A DNA stretch of 64,000 nucleotides from Periplaneta americana (GCF_040183065.1 NC_091119.1:68266392-68330391), one strand, 5' to 3'; counted from the stretch's first letter, positions 42,680-54,523 are shown. Notes: generated by a model not told the origin, from the letters alone. Numbers and translations: made by a program.

Positions 42680-43078
42680 TTAGCGTCCGAATGAGATGGT
42701 GATAATGCTGGTGAAATGAGTCCAAGGTCCAGCACTGATAGTTACCCCAGTGGCGTATACTGGTTAAAGGGTTCGGGCTACCGCTGACCCTATTATTACA
42801 CAAAATATATCTAACAATTACTTTAATTTTAATTACTATGGTAAAACTAATAATACAAAATTATTACATTATGTCATATTATAAACTTTTTCTTTTGTAA
42901 TTTCCTTGGGCTACCGCCGGTAGCCCGCAAAATATGCCCCTGAGTTACCCAGCATTTGCTCATATTGGGTTGAGGAAAAACTCCGGAAAAAACCTCAACC
43001 AGGTAACTTGCCCCAACAGGAATCGAACCCAGGCCACCTGGTTTCGTGGCCAGACGCGCTAACCATGACTTTATAGGA
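42680..43078 (-). mobile_element. tRNA-derived SINE split by a hAT MITE
   Basis: The minus-strand head carries TGGTTAGCGCGTCTGGCCAC (A-box side) and the B box GGTTCGATTCC. The body has GAGGTTTTTTCCGGAGTTTT and a CAGCATTATCACCATCTCAT tail part. The body is interrupted exactly once, by the element at 42748-42942 with its AGTTACCC duplication. This SINE type, with its GTTACCTGG and CAAATGCTGGGTAAC words, is abundant in many insects. Confidence 0.8.
42748..42942. mobile_element. 195-bp hAT MITE
   Basis: AGTTACCC flanks it (42740-42747, 42943-42950). The ends are CAGTGGCGTATA and, reversed, CAGGGGCATATTTTG. A GGGCTACCG word lies near both ends, and at the right forms a small palindrome (GGGCTACCGCCGGTAGCCC). 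Confidence 0.9.
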
Positions 43079-43079
43079 A

Positions 43080-43691
43080 TCAAAAACACAAATAACAACA
43101 TTGTGTGCTTTGTGTATTTTCTATGGTATTATTTATATTTTTGTACCCCACAAGTTTATGTGCAAGCACTTTCAAGGTTTTCCTTTCCTTCTTGAATTCG
43201 AAATAAGAAAACTAAGAACAATAAAACTGTATATCAATTAGTCTATTGCACTTCATCATTAGAATGTCGTATGTTGGCAAAATTTGCCACTCTTAATATG
43301 AAATAAGTTGTAAGTCAAAATTTACATAAGAAATTTTTTTTTAATGTATTTTAATATAAATAAAATTCAGGATACCTACAAAGTATTTTGCTAAAGTAAA
43401 CAAATATATAAGCTCCACAAAGAAAAAAATTCGCATTTTTGCTTTCCTGAAAAGTAGCAAATTTTACATATGACATATTGTAGTATCGCTGTTCCAGAAG
43501 AACAATAATGCAACTGCAAAAGTAGGATAAATATTAAAAACATCGCTATCTAATACTGTTCAAAAGTAACCAAAAATTATATTATTTTGATTTCAATTGT
43601 CATAATATTTTTTAAATATTTATTATTTATTTATACATGTATTTATATCTAAATAAGATTCTAGTTTTTGCTTCTCCTGAAAAACATTCTA
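43080..43691. other. AT-rich spacer
   Basis: No recognised gene or bounded repeat. Confidence 0.4.
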
Positions 43692-44366
43692 CAGTGAGGT
43701 TAGTTGGGGACGCTTTTTGTCCTGAGCCAGTCCGGCTGTCAATGTGTTGGTTACCGCAAGGAACACGTGCGTGCATCTCTGGCACTTTTAGGCCTACAAT
43801 TCTACTGTTACAATGCTTAAAAGTTACGATACTTACCAAGCTCACATTCGTTGCTCAGGATGTCTTCCATTTACTGCAACACACATTTGACAACTTTTTA
43901 TAAGATTTGCAGTCACTCTCGCAAGTTTTTCAATTTTTCACCAATCTCGTCTAATTTCTCTTCCGACAGAACACGCATTCCCTTTTTGGTTTTCATCGTT
44001 TACCGAACCTGTCCGAATGAACTTCTTATAAAGTCTTATTGTACTGGCAGCTGGAACAGGTCTCTCCGGAAACTCTTCCCGAAATTTGCGTCTTGTCGCC
44101 GCATAAGATTTTCGTTTCCATATGTATGTATTGTATGGATAAGTACGTTCACGTTATGAATAAGTCATTACAACAGTAGCCTACACAGGTACTTCAAACT
44201 TTTAAGATTACAACTTTCACCATCTCACAACACAACTAAAGCGAAACTTCAATCACTCACTGCTTGCGTGCGCTGAGAATGTGGACGCACTATTCCTGGT
44301 GATTATGCCATCTCTTGGCGGGGAATGGCTCCTGCAAAACCCGAGCATCCCCAACTAACTTCACTG
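43692..44366 (-). mobile_element. Tc1/mariner-type element with DUF4817 transposase fragment
   Basis: CAGTGAGGTTAGTTGGGGAC at the left is mirrored at the right (CCCCAACTAACTTCACTG), with TA on each side (43690-43691, 44367-44368). It carries an HTH fragment on the minus strand (43905-44150). The catalytic part is deleted; the total length is 675 bp. Confidence 0.85.
43905..44150 (-). pseudogene. DUF4817-type helix-turn-helix transposase N terminus
   Basis: The minus-strand frame reads RKSYAATRRKFREEFPERPV, then PAASTIRLYKKFIRTGSVND. This is the paired-like HTH that DUF4817 describes in arthropod mariner-type transposases (SYAETRR.F...FP.RP.P...TI...KKF..TGSV). After a frameshift LSEEKLDEIGEKLKNLRE follows. 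There is no DDE domain. It would have bound the TIRs. Confidence 0.75.
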
Positions 44367-44884
44367 TATGTTGCACTTACGTCGTTGTTCCTCTGGAACA
44401 GCAATATGTCAATGTGTTGTATAACTACTTTCATACAAAAGGCTTTGTAACAGCCGAAATTCGAGGCACTAGAATCACAAGGTAAGTGTTTTTCTTGAAC
44501 CACTACTACTTTCGGTAATATAAGATTTACTTAAATGTCCCCCTAATTTTAAGAAAATTACCAGATAATGTTAGTGGATACATTCCACGATGACACGTGA
44601 ATCGTGAAGTTCAAAATGTGTCCTAAGCACAGGTAACAAAATGATGTGTTTTTGCATACTGGCACAATATACCATATAATAAGATTTCTTCATGTGCAAC
44701 TTTCCAGCATAAATATATGTTACAGTAAATTTTTACAATGGATGAGGACAAACAATTTTAATGGTATAAATAAAAAAAGAACAAACTGAGTGAAACATCT
44801 CACTTGAGAATAGCGGTTGTATTGTGTTGTGATGTCACACAAAGAACATTACGTTTTCGAGCAATGTGATTGAACTGAATTTAA

Positions 44885-45262
44885 TGGAGGGGGCACTATG
44901 GCCCAGCACTGCGACCTTGTTCAGACGCATTCCCAAATTCACACCGGCCGGCCACACTAAGGTTCTTTGGTCCAGGTTTCGAGCAGGCATCCCCACTCGT
45001 CCCTAGATCAATCCCCTCCATGCGTCACCAGCGGCGTTCGGGGAATGCTACGGAATGATAATGAAATGGAGAAATGATGACAGAATGATGTAAATGTCTA
45101 ATTTGGAGAAAAACGAGAGAACCCAGGCAAAAACCCCAACTGCGACCTTGTCCACCACAAGTGTCACTATGGATTTTTTCAATGAAAAAATCCCAGACCT
45201 GACCGGGAATCGAACCCGAGCAGCCTGCGTGACAGTCAGCCACGCAGACGTCGAACAATGTA
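44885..45262 (-). mobile_element. tRNA-derived SINE
   Basis: The minus-strand head has GTGGCTGACTGTC as an A-box region and GGTTCGATTCCC as a B box, followed by GATTTTTTCATTG and a T-rich core (GGGGTTTTTGCCTGGGTTCT). The tail has GGCCGGCCGGTG-like sequence and ends in the GGGCCATAGTGCCCCCTCC region. Length about 380 bp. The target duplication is unclear. The small frames at 45025-45300 are shadows of it. Confidence 0.75.
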
Positions 45263-45468
45263 ATAGTTTTGACATTTTGTCGTATTTTATTTGCATTTGA
45301 ATGAAGAAATGAAAAACTTTAAATTATCGAAGTCATATTGTAACATATCACACTATATATCCCACTAAAAGACCCAACTTTCTATGGAAAATAAAATCAA
45401 TGCATATTCCCCATTAAAATAATGGACTAGGTATTCCTGGATGATGACAATGGCAATGACAGTGGGTT

Positions 45469-45543
45469 GTGGTGGTGGTGGTGGTGGTGGTGGTGGTGGT
45501 GGTGGTGGTGGTGGTGGTGGTGGTGGTGGTGGTGGTGGTGGTG
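45469..45543. repeat. (GGT)n microsatellite
   Basis: About 24 perfect GGT units. The long minus-strand His/Thr frames here are only translations of this repeat. Confidence 0.95.
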
Positions 45544-45544
45544 A

Positions 45545-46227
45545 AGAGAAGGAAGAAGTAAAACTGAACCAGTCCTACATTTAATACTAGAGAACACCAT
45601 GAGATAAAAGGAATTGTTGATGAACAACACAGACTCATCACTGAAAAATATTCCATTTTAAGACCACATTTACAAATTAGAGAGCTAGGTGGAGGCCATA
45701 AGCACAAATATTGACATTATTCCAGAACTCTTACTCATAGTTCCTGTTACAAATTATTCATTGAGACTTACATCTAAGAGCAATGTCAATACATAAGAGA
45801 CAGGACAGTGTATTTCTACAGTTCTAAACATTACAAAATAAAATTATTCTAACCTCTACATATTGAATTCCAATGTACAAAAACAATATTCTATAATTTT
45901 AGTATAAACATGCATGTTCGTTTATTTTATTTCTTAACAGTAAAAAAATAAGTCAAAACGACTAACTGCAAGTTTCCACTGAAGATAGTAATGCAAATAA
46001 TATGGATTTATACGAAAATAATTCATATCACAATCATTATAAACACAAAAAGCCATGAAAAGCTTTCTAAATTTCATATCTGCATCAAAACAATGTATGT
46101 ACTTATAAAACTATCCCATCTCTACTATCTATATTTCAGATCTCTCTTGAGTTTCAGATATGTCACAAAATGTATATTAAAGTCTAATGTTATGTAACTC
46201 TATTTATATATATTTATTACCTATTAT
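45545..46227. other. AT-rich spacer
   Basis: No recognised gene or element. Confidence 0.4.
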
Positions 46228-46674
46228 CAGTGTTTCTCAACCTTTGTGAGACCACAGACACCTGACAAATTACAGCCAATTCTGCAGACTATATTCCCAA
46301 AATTAATTTATGCAAATTATAACATACAGTCGTCATTTTTCCTATATAATATGACGTTGGGGTGGAGGGAATCTTCATAAGTTGGGATCCACCCAATGTG
46401 CATATAGCGTAGTAACAATTTCAGAATCCCAAATGGCTCATCATACTTGAAATAAACCCATAATGATCATGTAGAGCTTTTGATGGACAAATGTGTTGAG
46501 CCAAGTATCATTGAGGTATTCCAGTTTCCCTTGCCACAATTTCATTTTCTTTTCAACACTATTATCGTTACATATTTAGAGAAAATTAAAACAGGCACAG
46601 TTAACATGTAATGTGTAACGTTCATGTAGGAAGAGGGACACGAGAGAGAGGTAGGCTTAGGGTGAGAAACACTG
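46228..46674. mobile_element. hAT-like MITE, TIR CAGTGTTTCTCA
   Basis: CAGTGTTTCTCAACC at the left is mirrored at the right (GGGTGAGAAACACTG). This end is well known for hAT elements. The flanking octamers do not match, so the duplication has decayed or one end is displaced. Confidence 0.65.
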
Positions 46675-47339
46675 TTTAGAAATATCAAAACCATTATTGT
46701 ACAATTTGTTGATTGTAGAGAAAAGTGGCCTAGAAATTAGTGACATTCATACAAATGCCATACACGTACTTTCTTTGGTAAATTCATGTTTACCCTGTTT
46801 AGAAGTAGAGATTTAAAGAACAGAAAAGCATAGTTTTAATGTCACTTAGCTATTTTACACTTGATTCTGATCATATGTGGACTGCACATCAGAAAATGTC
46901 CATGCAAATTGAAAATATATTGATATAAATGTTATGCATAACTACTGTATATTTCTCAATGCACAATTTTGATATTTAAAGAGTGGTCTGTTATTGATAT
47001 AAGACTTCCACAAATATTCCATGAAATCAGTGAACAATGACATAAAAAACAAATATCAAGAAAATAAACAGACAATCAAGTATCACACAAATAGTTAACC
47101 TAACTTGAACATGTTAAATGAGAGGAGTCCGATGCTTCAGGGATCTGCAAGCTATGGCTCGCAAGGCCACAGGCCACAAACAAGTACACTGAACATGTTA
47201 AATTGGTAAGATGAATAAACAATAGGAACTTTTTAAAATCTATTCACGTGAAAATGGTTCACATGAACAATAATATTCAGATTAAAATTGGAACAAAATT
47301 CTCTTAGATGAAATAAATTTTAAATAGCTACTCTTAGTA
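46675..47339. other. Spacer with a possible hAT end
   Basis: At about 47139, CAGGGATCTGCAAGCTATGG begins a short sequence resembling the hAT end CAGGGGTCGGCAA...GCGGCTCGC, but no partner end is seen. TGAACATGTTAAAT occurs at 47106-47119 and again at 47190-47203, flanking this 70-bp fragment. Confidence 0.35.
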
Positions 47340-47611
47340 CAGTATGATTATTTAGTCCTGACAGTGTTGACAATGTGCACCTGGGTAGTCCATAAAGTTA
47401 TGCCAAGGGGTGTTCGGGTTAGTCAGTCACTTGCATTCAGAGCGATCGGATGTTACACGTGCTATAGAGCAGTGTGTTTCCAGTACAGTTAAGCTGTACT
47501 GCATTTCTTTACTGACCGCTCGCTTCTATCTCTACTCTGGGCTCTCCCCACTACTCTTATTACTTCCCCTCTTTCACATCGCCGAGCTGTCAGGACTAAA
47601 TAATCGGTCTG
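47340..47611 (-). mobile_element. Tc1/mariner-type MITE, copy 3
   Basis: CAGTATGATTATTTAGTCCT starts it and CTAAATAATCGGTCTG ends it, with TA on both sides (47338-47339, 47612-47613). The interior matches the 1095-1373 copy in reverse, including GTACAGTTAAGCTGTAC. Full length. The small frame at 47410-47742 is not a gene. Confidence 0.85.
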
Positions 47612-48037
47612 TACATGCTAATACAGTTTATGCAGAAAAAAACTGGAAGTGTTACAAATGCAATAAATGTAGTGTAATACGTTCGAAGAAAAGAACTGAG
47701 CAAATTTTTTTAATGTATGGTTACATTCGCAATTTGGTCTAATGTTAATAAAAAGTTTATTACACGTGTTAAACAGTCTAATGTTGAGATAATCACATAA
47801 CACCCTAATACTAAACAATAAGAGAAATCCTTACAGCAAGGCCAAATGCGAAATATTACTTATCAGGATGTAATGCAACATTATAAAAGGTCATTAAAAT
47901 AATTTAAAAAATAATGGGATATAAATAATCATTACTAATTATTAATAGAACACTCATTCACTTCCAAAGCCATTCAGAACGACTGCAATTAAAAATTTTG
48001 TTTATTTTTAAAAAAGGAACAAGCGGCATTATTTTAA

Positions 48038-48902
48038 CAGGGTTGCCAACCCACTGATTTTTTGTAGGCCTAAATTTACCGAAATATTATGCTCTCACAT
48101 CTAACTGCAGTAATTTCTACCACTTCATTTTTTAATTGTTCTCATTTCAGTCTTTCTTAAAAAAGTATATAAAACTGAATGAATATTTAATGTAATTCGT
48201 ATTAAATGGATGAAATGAGATTACAAAATTGCATACACAATTTTTATTATTTCATTATTTAGTTTTCTCAAAACTTCAAAACTCTCTATTTTTAATATGA
48301 CAACAGTGTCAAGAAAGAAGAAAATAGACTCTATTTTTGTCACACATTCACTCTCAGTCGAGTAAAAATATATACTTTAAGCTGAAATTAAATTTATGTA
48401 TAGCCTTAGACATAAAAATGACCGCTCTCCTGTAGCATGAATTTGTCTAAGTCCACTTCGGGCAGCGCCTGGTTTACACGACTAAGGAAAGGATGTTTAT
48501 TTTGCATCTAATTTCCTCTTTGAATATATCTTCGTTATAGATTATTCACAACACTTGACGTATAAATAGATAGAAAAGCAATAAACAAATAAAACAAAGA
48601 AAAAACAGAGTGGAGCCCTGCATAAGAAATTCCTTCACGTGTGAACCTTAGTTCTCATACAATAAACAAAAATCTTCCAAAGGGAACTTGGCATATGGCA
48701 ATACGTCATTTTTTTAATCTAAAACTGTACATATATTTTTTTAACAATGGGTAACACTAGAACCTACTAGGTATTATGGTTTCCTTACATCAACTGCAAA
48801 CACGTACTGTATCCTTTATAAAGTTGACCCATTTTCCTCTCTATCTATCGAAATATTTATTCCAAAAGTGTAGATTTCTGTCTCAAGAGGCTGGCAACCC
48901 TG
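48038..48902. mobile_element. hAT-like element, TIR CAGGGTTGCCA
   Basis: CAGGGTTGCCAACCCACTG at the left is mirrored at the right (GAGGCTGGCAACCCTG). The flanks TATTTTAA (48030-48037) and ATTTTTAA (48903-48910) match at 6 of 8. The 865-bp interior is AT-rich and non-coding. Confidence 0.65.
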
Positions 48903-49358
48903 ATTTTTAAATACGACTGGAATTACAAAATTAATACACCCTTATATAATAGTCTACAACAACTATGTTTCGACACAAGTTCTCTATCATTCATGGAGTA
49001 ATGAATAATATAGTCTAAACTTGTTTTCATTTGTTACAATAACAAAAATACACTAAAGGCATGCTCATTATTACGATCAAAAATCAGAAAATCCTAATTT
49101 TAAAGTATAATTTACTACTTTACCCACAGAAAGTAAAGAATAACTCACTTATATTTTGTAAGGATTTCACTGTGAGAAATGGACTAAATAGATTAATCAC
49201 AAATTAAGTCACATTACAAACAAAGTATCATATTACAATATAGTGAAAAATAGGACACTGTAAGCCCATAACATATTAACATGTCTTTCAAGGACACCAG
49301 GTTGCAGAGAAACCTGATTCAGTCTCATGACTGGTTGCTTACATAGACAAAAGATAAT
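48903..49358. other. AT-rich spacer
   Basis: No gene or repeat recognised. Confidence 0.4.
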
Positions 49359-49360
49359 TA

Positions 49361-50238
49361 TTGGGTTTATGCACAAGTTCGTAGCATTTTCGTTCATCAT
49401 CACAATGCTGCATTGTTAAGAGATTGTTTATAGTTTGTAATTTTTTATTTGGAAGGTTATGTTTGTAAATACGCCTTAAATTTTGATTTGAAAAAATGTT
49501 GTGCTATTTGTGGGCTAAAGGAGATGGAGTGGTAAGTGGAAAAAAAAAAAAAAAGAACACTTCCGAAATATTCTTCTATTTGAGTTTAATAGAGCAGCAA
49601 AGGCAGCAGAGACTGCTCGAAACACATGTACTGTGTATGGGGAGAATGCCATCGGAGAAAGCCAAGCAAGAAAACGTTCTGCCATTGCAACACACAACAT
49701 TCTGCACAAAAGTTATTGTCCATCCACAGGAGAAGATGTTATGTGTCTGTTGGGATAAAGAAGGTGTCATGTTCTACAAATTGCTTCTCAGGAATGTAAC
49801 ATTTCCAACGCTCAGACACCTTGCAGCCGCAATTGAAGAGAAACGACCGGGAAGACTGCGTCAAGTGCTGCTGCAACACATCAATGCATGCCTGCACTCC
49901 AGGAACGTGACGAAAGCAGCTATCCAGAAGCTTGCTTGGGAGTTGCTCCCACAACCCCCATATTCTCCCAATCTTGCTCCCTCAGATTTCCACCTTTTTC
50001 TTTCTCTATCCGACAATCTTCAAGGGACCTCCTTTGATAACGAAGATGCCTTACAAACTTGGCTTGCTCCAAACCAGCAGATTTCTCCAGATGAGGAATC
50101 GAAAAATTACTCCAGTTTTGGCAGAATCATAGATAATGTAGGAGAATAATATATTACTGATTCATTTCTGTCTTCTATTTATTTCAAATAACTTTTGTCA
50201 CAGCGAAAAAAGTGCTACGAACTTTAACATCAACCCAA
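49361..50238 (+). mobile_element. mariner element, internally deleted
   Basis: TTGGGTTTATGCACAAGTTC at the left is mirrored at the right (GTTCGTAGC and AACCCAA words in reverse order). TA duplications lie at 49359-49360 and 50239-50240. The 878 bp is well below the usual 1.3 kb of a complete mariner. It encodes the C-terminal part of the transposase. Confidence 0.9.
49496..50149 (+). pseudogene. mariner transposase remnant, second catalytic Asp lost
   Basis: The frame of 217 codons contains the mariner order: VHPQEKMLCVCWDKEG (first catalytic Asp region), KLLLRNVTF, EKRPGRLRQV, then LQHINACLH where mariners have HQDNARPH, and PQPPYSPNLAPSDFHLF with the final Asp of the D,D34D triad. The middle Asp is replaced by Ile, so it could not cut DNA even if expressed. 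The N-terminal HTH part is deleted. A pyrimidine/poly-A error region near 49542-49556 starts the frame, so the first Met is not original. Confidence 0.9.
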
Positions 50239-50259
50239 TAAAACTGGCAACAATCATCT

Positions 50260-50867
50260 GCCCTTACTGCTAGTAAGCTACCTATCACTGGTGCAGTTTA
50301 GAAGGCTGTACAGCAACAGTCCTCGTGATAGACTCTTTACATTCAACCATTTGAATTCGAACTCATTATCTTTCAAACCTGCCCATTTGTTTCTATGTGA
50401 TCTTATCAAATGCTTTCACACTTATACTAAGAAAATGAGACTTACAACATGAAACTGAATCGCAACATAACTCAGTAATTTAAGCAGGAACAGACTTTTT
50501 CTTTTAATATTTCAGATATACAACATCTAAATCATTAAGTTTTCCTGTGTTGTATGACAAACAGAAGTTTCTCTTTATATTATTACATTATGTATATACA
50601 TAGATGGTTAGAATTTTAAATGAAAAGGCTTTTACAATAGCCCACAATCAAGGGAATATGTTTATCTTTGTTATATTTACAACTTTTAGAAATAATTCAC
50701 TGTGAAAAGTATTTCCATATGGCACTTAGCTTTTGAACATATTCGGTGGTAAAATATTACCTATCATATTAATAATTTTAAAAATAATTTATGGACACAG
50801 ATTGCTGTGTACAATATAATAAATAAAAGGGATTAATGAATAATAATATAATAAAAAATATATAATC
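50260..50867. other. AT-rich spacer
   Basis: No gene or repeat recognised. Confidence 0.4.
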
Positions 50868-51080
50868 CGTGGCACTACAGCCCATGAAGGGCCAAAGCCA
50901 ACCAACAGGCGTTGGCACCACGTCCACATGCCTCAACAGAGGTGAACGATCATCCAACCAGTAAGGGGATAACGTGTAGTCAGCACGATGATCCCCTCAG
51001 CCACAAAACCAGAGTTCACTATCTATTATAGCTTCCCAAATTTATCACGATGTTGGGTGGCCACCAGTCCCATATGGGAG
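50868..51080 (-). mobile_element. SINE (family 1), 5'-truncated copy
   Basis: AATCCGTGGCACTACAGCCC through GAACGATCATCCAACCAG, then AGCACGATGATCCCCTCAGC, is the same body as 10729-11101 and 15243-15425. The tRNA head is absent at the right edge, where a hAT-like MITE begins shortly after. Confidence 0.8.
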
Positions 51081-51094
51081 TCATGAATATAATA

Positions 51095-51227
51095 CAGGGT
51101 TGGGCATGAATAATCGCCCTGCCTCATCTCAAGAATGGTTTCAGTATAAGAGAAAGAACAGTTTCAGACCAGATGAGTGTGAATATCTGACAAGATGAGG
51201 TGAGTCGGTTATTCATGCCCAATCCTG
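51095..51227. mobile_element. 133-bp MITE with long inverted repeats
   Basis: CAGGGTTGGGCATGAATAAT at the left is mirrored at the right with a few mismatches, and CCTCATCT is also inverted further in. TATAATA flanks both ends (51088-51094, 51228-51234). hAT-like by its CAG end, though the duplication is 7 bp as far as I can read it. Confidence 0.8.
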
Positions 51228-51239
51228 TATAATATAAAA

Positions 51240-53640
51240 TAGTCAAAATTATGGAGAGATCAGGAACATGGCTGAAATATGTATATAAAACTCACATAAT
51301 GTAAATAAAAAAAGATACGTGATTTTATATGAATGACTCGTCTTTAAGCCAATGGCCAGAGTTATATACATATTGTACAATGAATATACCACTGTAATTA
51401 AAGAGGAAATAGTTATAAATCTTAAGGGATAATATAATTTAGAATTGATGCATGTTCTAAATGTGTACACACAGCTATCTACTACATACAAGAAATGTAT
51501 AGTTCTTCTTTGTATCTTTCATAAATTTTAATCTGAAATACGAATATTCGTCCACTAAAAACAATTCAGTTTCTTTCTTGTACAGTCTATCAAAAATTTA
51601 AACTTCGAAAACTAGATACGTTTCTATAATACAAAAAACCAAGCACAATGGAACAAATAACGAGTGAATTTCTACCATGGCATATGAAGGCGAAGGAATA
51701 GAAGCAACAACACTATCATTCCAAAATGAAAGGGATGGGACGTTCAGAGAGAATTATATTTGTATATGTATATGTATATGTAATACATTATTTATGATAA
51801 GAAATCGTATTTCTGTTTAATCAGCAGCTCTAGCTTTATACACACAAATGAGTTTGTCACTTTTCACACTACCATCACTGTCATGAATTTATGTGATATA
51901 TTAGGAACTTATCATGCCCTGAAACAAATTTCCACATGACCTGAGTTCAAAGAGCAGTATTTTTACGGACTCTAGTATAATGCATTAGAGTTCAAGCTTT
52001 TATGACTTGGTTGATAAGATAATTTTGATTTCTTTTAAATGTAGTGAGACATTTCTCTGAGAATCAGTCAGCAGGATTGATAGATATCTCAGACTAGAAT
52101 AAGGAACAGAAACATATACAAGTAAATATCTATCAACGAAATCATTATTTGTAATGAGTTAAAAAAAGTTGGTTTATATATACAATTTCGGGATCAAATT
52201 TAAAATTTTAATTTGTTACTTCCTGACCCATTGCATTCTTCAACAAGTTATTATTACAATGAATGGAATAAATGTTTGTAAGACATAGAAGACAAATTTA
52301 TTTAAATCGGTAATTCTGTATCAATTAAATTGTACGGGAGTTGCTTATTATCTTTCCACTTCAAGAACATTTGAGGAAACAACCATTTCTACAAATTAAT
52401 TTGAAACTGCTAAGTTTAAACAAGAACATATTAATGTGGAAAAATTTTGCACTTCATTGCCCATATTCTTCAAAACTGTCGCCTATTTTCTATTAAAATC
52501 TGGTTATCATCACTGTTTATAAATTGTAATCTAAAGAATCTTTGATAACGAAATACTCATCTAGGTTAATATACGAGTATGACTCAAATTTCACACTACT
52601 TACAGCATCAAAAGTAGGTTATTATATTTTATGAACACGTCAGATCTAGTGCCATTCTGGAAATGGAATTGAAACAGAAAAATGAAAACAATTTCTAGAC
52701 AAGCTCTATACTGGTTTCAAAAAATGTTGTATAATGTTCAATTAGTTTACCTAAGCTAAAAAAAAAGCCGAAGTTTCACAGGACAATCGGCATTCCCTGA
52801 ACGAATTATAAGGTACATATGAAATTATATCTTAAATATTTCTTAATGTTTGAACATTTGAGTTGGGTGATACAATTCTCATGGTGGAAACTGTGAGTAG
52901 TTCCAAAATTTCAGAGAAATGTCTTGACATATGCTAAAAGCCCCAATTGTTTGCTACCCCTCCTCACTTATTATATCCCTGAACTATTGCAATGCAATAA
53001 TAATTGCATTAAAACTGCACATACTTAGGTCATGTAGTAATGAATTTAGTCCATTATTTCGAAACTTTTATAAACTTTTTAAGCAGCAGTGGTTTCATTG
53101 TGTTACTACTTTCTATAGTGCCATCTTCTGACCATATACAGAAGTAATTTGGAATTTCACGTACTTCACACAAGAGATAAGAATGAGATCATATATTCTA
53201 TATTCCGCTGAGTTATGTTTTGATATGATTTTATTACTATCGTACTTATCTTGAATTGTTTTGTATAATCCCATAAGAATCACATTCGCTTTTTTAATAT
53301 TATTTTTTACTAAGATTTGGAATATTAAGAATCTATAAACTTTTACACACGTGATCAGCTGGATCTGTGATTTAGTCAGATTACAGCCTGCAAAAAAAAA
53401 AAAAAAATGGTAATATGATGAAAACACTGCAGCTCAAAGTCTTCAAGGAATGTTTACACTAGTTTCATTTCATTTCATTCCATAACACAGTATAAAAATC
53501 ACTCAAATACATACAATGGTTTTACTATGTAAAATTTAATTATAAGTGTTCTGAGGATTGTTACTTATTCTTATAAAATATCTCAAGAAATGCCTTCGAA
53601 TGGGATGCACTCAGTGCATATTAACTAGATCATTCCAACT
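51240..53640. other. Long AT-rich spacer without recognised features
   Basis: I find no coding frame with family motifs and no bounded element in these 2.4 kb. A short (TATATG)n run is at about 51760-51782. This is the longest unassigned stretch in the window, and it lies downstream of (on the minus strand, beyond) the host exon at 53690-53829. Confidence 0.4.
53535..53540 (-). terminator. Possible poly(A) signal ATTAAA
   Basis: On the minus strand ATTAAA lies about 150 nt downstream of the stop codon of the exon at 53690-53829, a suitable distance for 3' end formation. Confidence 0.3.
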
Positions 53641-53689
53641 GAACTCTCACTATTTCTAAATCTCTCATCCTTCCTTAACCTTCGGCCAT

Positions 53690-53829
53690 TCATTTACTGA
53701 GTTTCTCCTGAAGCCATTGCTCCGTCAGTTCATCCAGCTCTCGAACCTCATACACCCGTGTGAGATCTGCTTCCTTTTGCAATGCCAGCTTTGTCCCAGC
53801 ATACATAATCTGAAGCTCCATCTGACTAT
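53690..53829 (-). CDS. Terminal coding exon of an unidentified host gene
   Basis: On the minus strand a T-rich tract followed by TTTTGACAG (53830 onward) is a good splice acceptor. It is followed by 2 nt completing a split codon, then 45 codons and a TGA at 53690-53692. The residues include [20 protein letters not shown] and [20 protein letters not shown], ending LSK. The composition is that of a normal soluble, charged, helical C terminus, with no stop, frameshift or transposon motif. The local GC content is higher than the surroundings. The ATTAAA at 53535-53540 fits as a poly(A) signal. The exon's 5' partner must lie further right, and none is recognised before the window ends. The hAT insertion at 53884 would be intronic. 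I do not recognise the protein family. Confidence 0.6.
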
Positions 53830-54209
53830 CTGTCAAAATATTAAGAAAAAATTAACAAAGCAACCAAGCACGACAGTGTAGGGCAATGGTCATCAACTGA
53901 TTTGCACCGTGCGTCTCCCTAGCTCGCTTGCTTGCCCTGAACAACCGAGTGTGTGGTAATGAAGCAGAGGTGCAGTGGCGGTGTGTTTGCTTTTAATGAA
54001 TAATGAGCAAGACATTGGACATGATTTGAATAAATTAACATTAACTTTATTATTGCATTAAAATATTTAACATATGCAAACAGAATAAGATATTAAATAG
54101 CAGCAACACAATTGTTACATATTACTGGCACAATTTCAATTAATACTTAATTTCGGAATATGTAATATATGTCTTTCTCGTGTTAAATTCTATCATACCC
54201 GGTTAACAT

Positions 54210-54237
54210 GTTTCGGCATGTTATGGGCCTTCTTCAG
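54210..54237 (-). ncRNA. Hammerhead-like ribozyme core, left arm
   Basis: The minus strand reads CTGAAGA, a GGC...GCC stem with CATAACAT between, then GAAAC. Conserved hammerhead core nucleotides (CUGANGA and GAAA) are present. Stems I and III and the cleavage site were not resolved. Confidence 0.4.
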
Positions 54238-54523
54238 AACTGGTTGTTGCTGGTCTTGGCGCCTTTTATTTTGTTTCCTGTGAGAATGTGTTTGTGTAGT
54301 GTAATGTGGAGTCAAAGAATATGTGTGTTCTGAAATTGAGTTGTGTGTTGAGAATTTCATCTGGATGTGTTTTTGTGTTTCTGTATATTTCGTATTGTTC
54401 TAATGAAATTCTCAACACACAACTCAATTTCAGAACACACACTCTTTGACTCCACATTACACTACACAAACACACCCCCACAAGAAACAAAACAAAAGGT
54501 GCCAAGACCAGCAACAACCAGTT

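Noticed and set aside
45469-45543. Possible CRISPR-like or satellite array
   Set aside because: It is a simple GGT microsatellite without spacers.
46228-46674. Confident hAT insertion
   Set aside because: The TIRs match well but the flanking octamers CCTATTAT and TTTAGAAA do not, so it is listed with reduced confidence and not used for nesting arguments.
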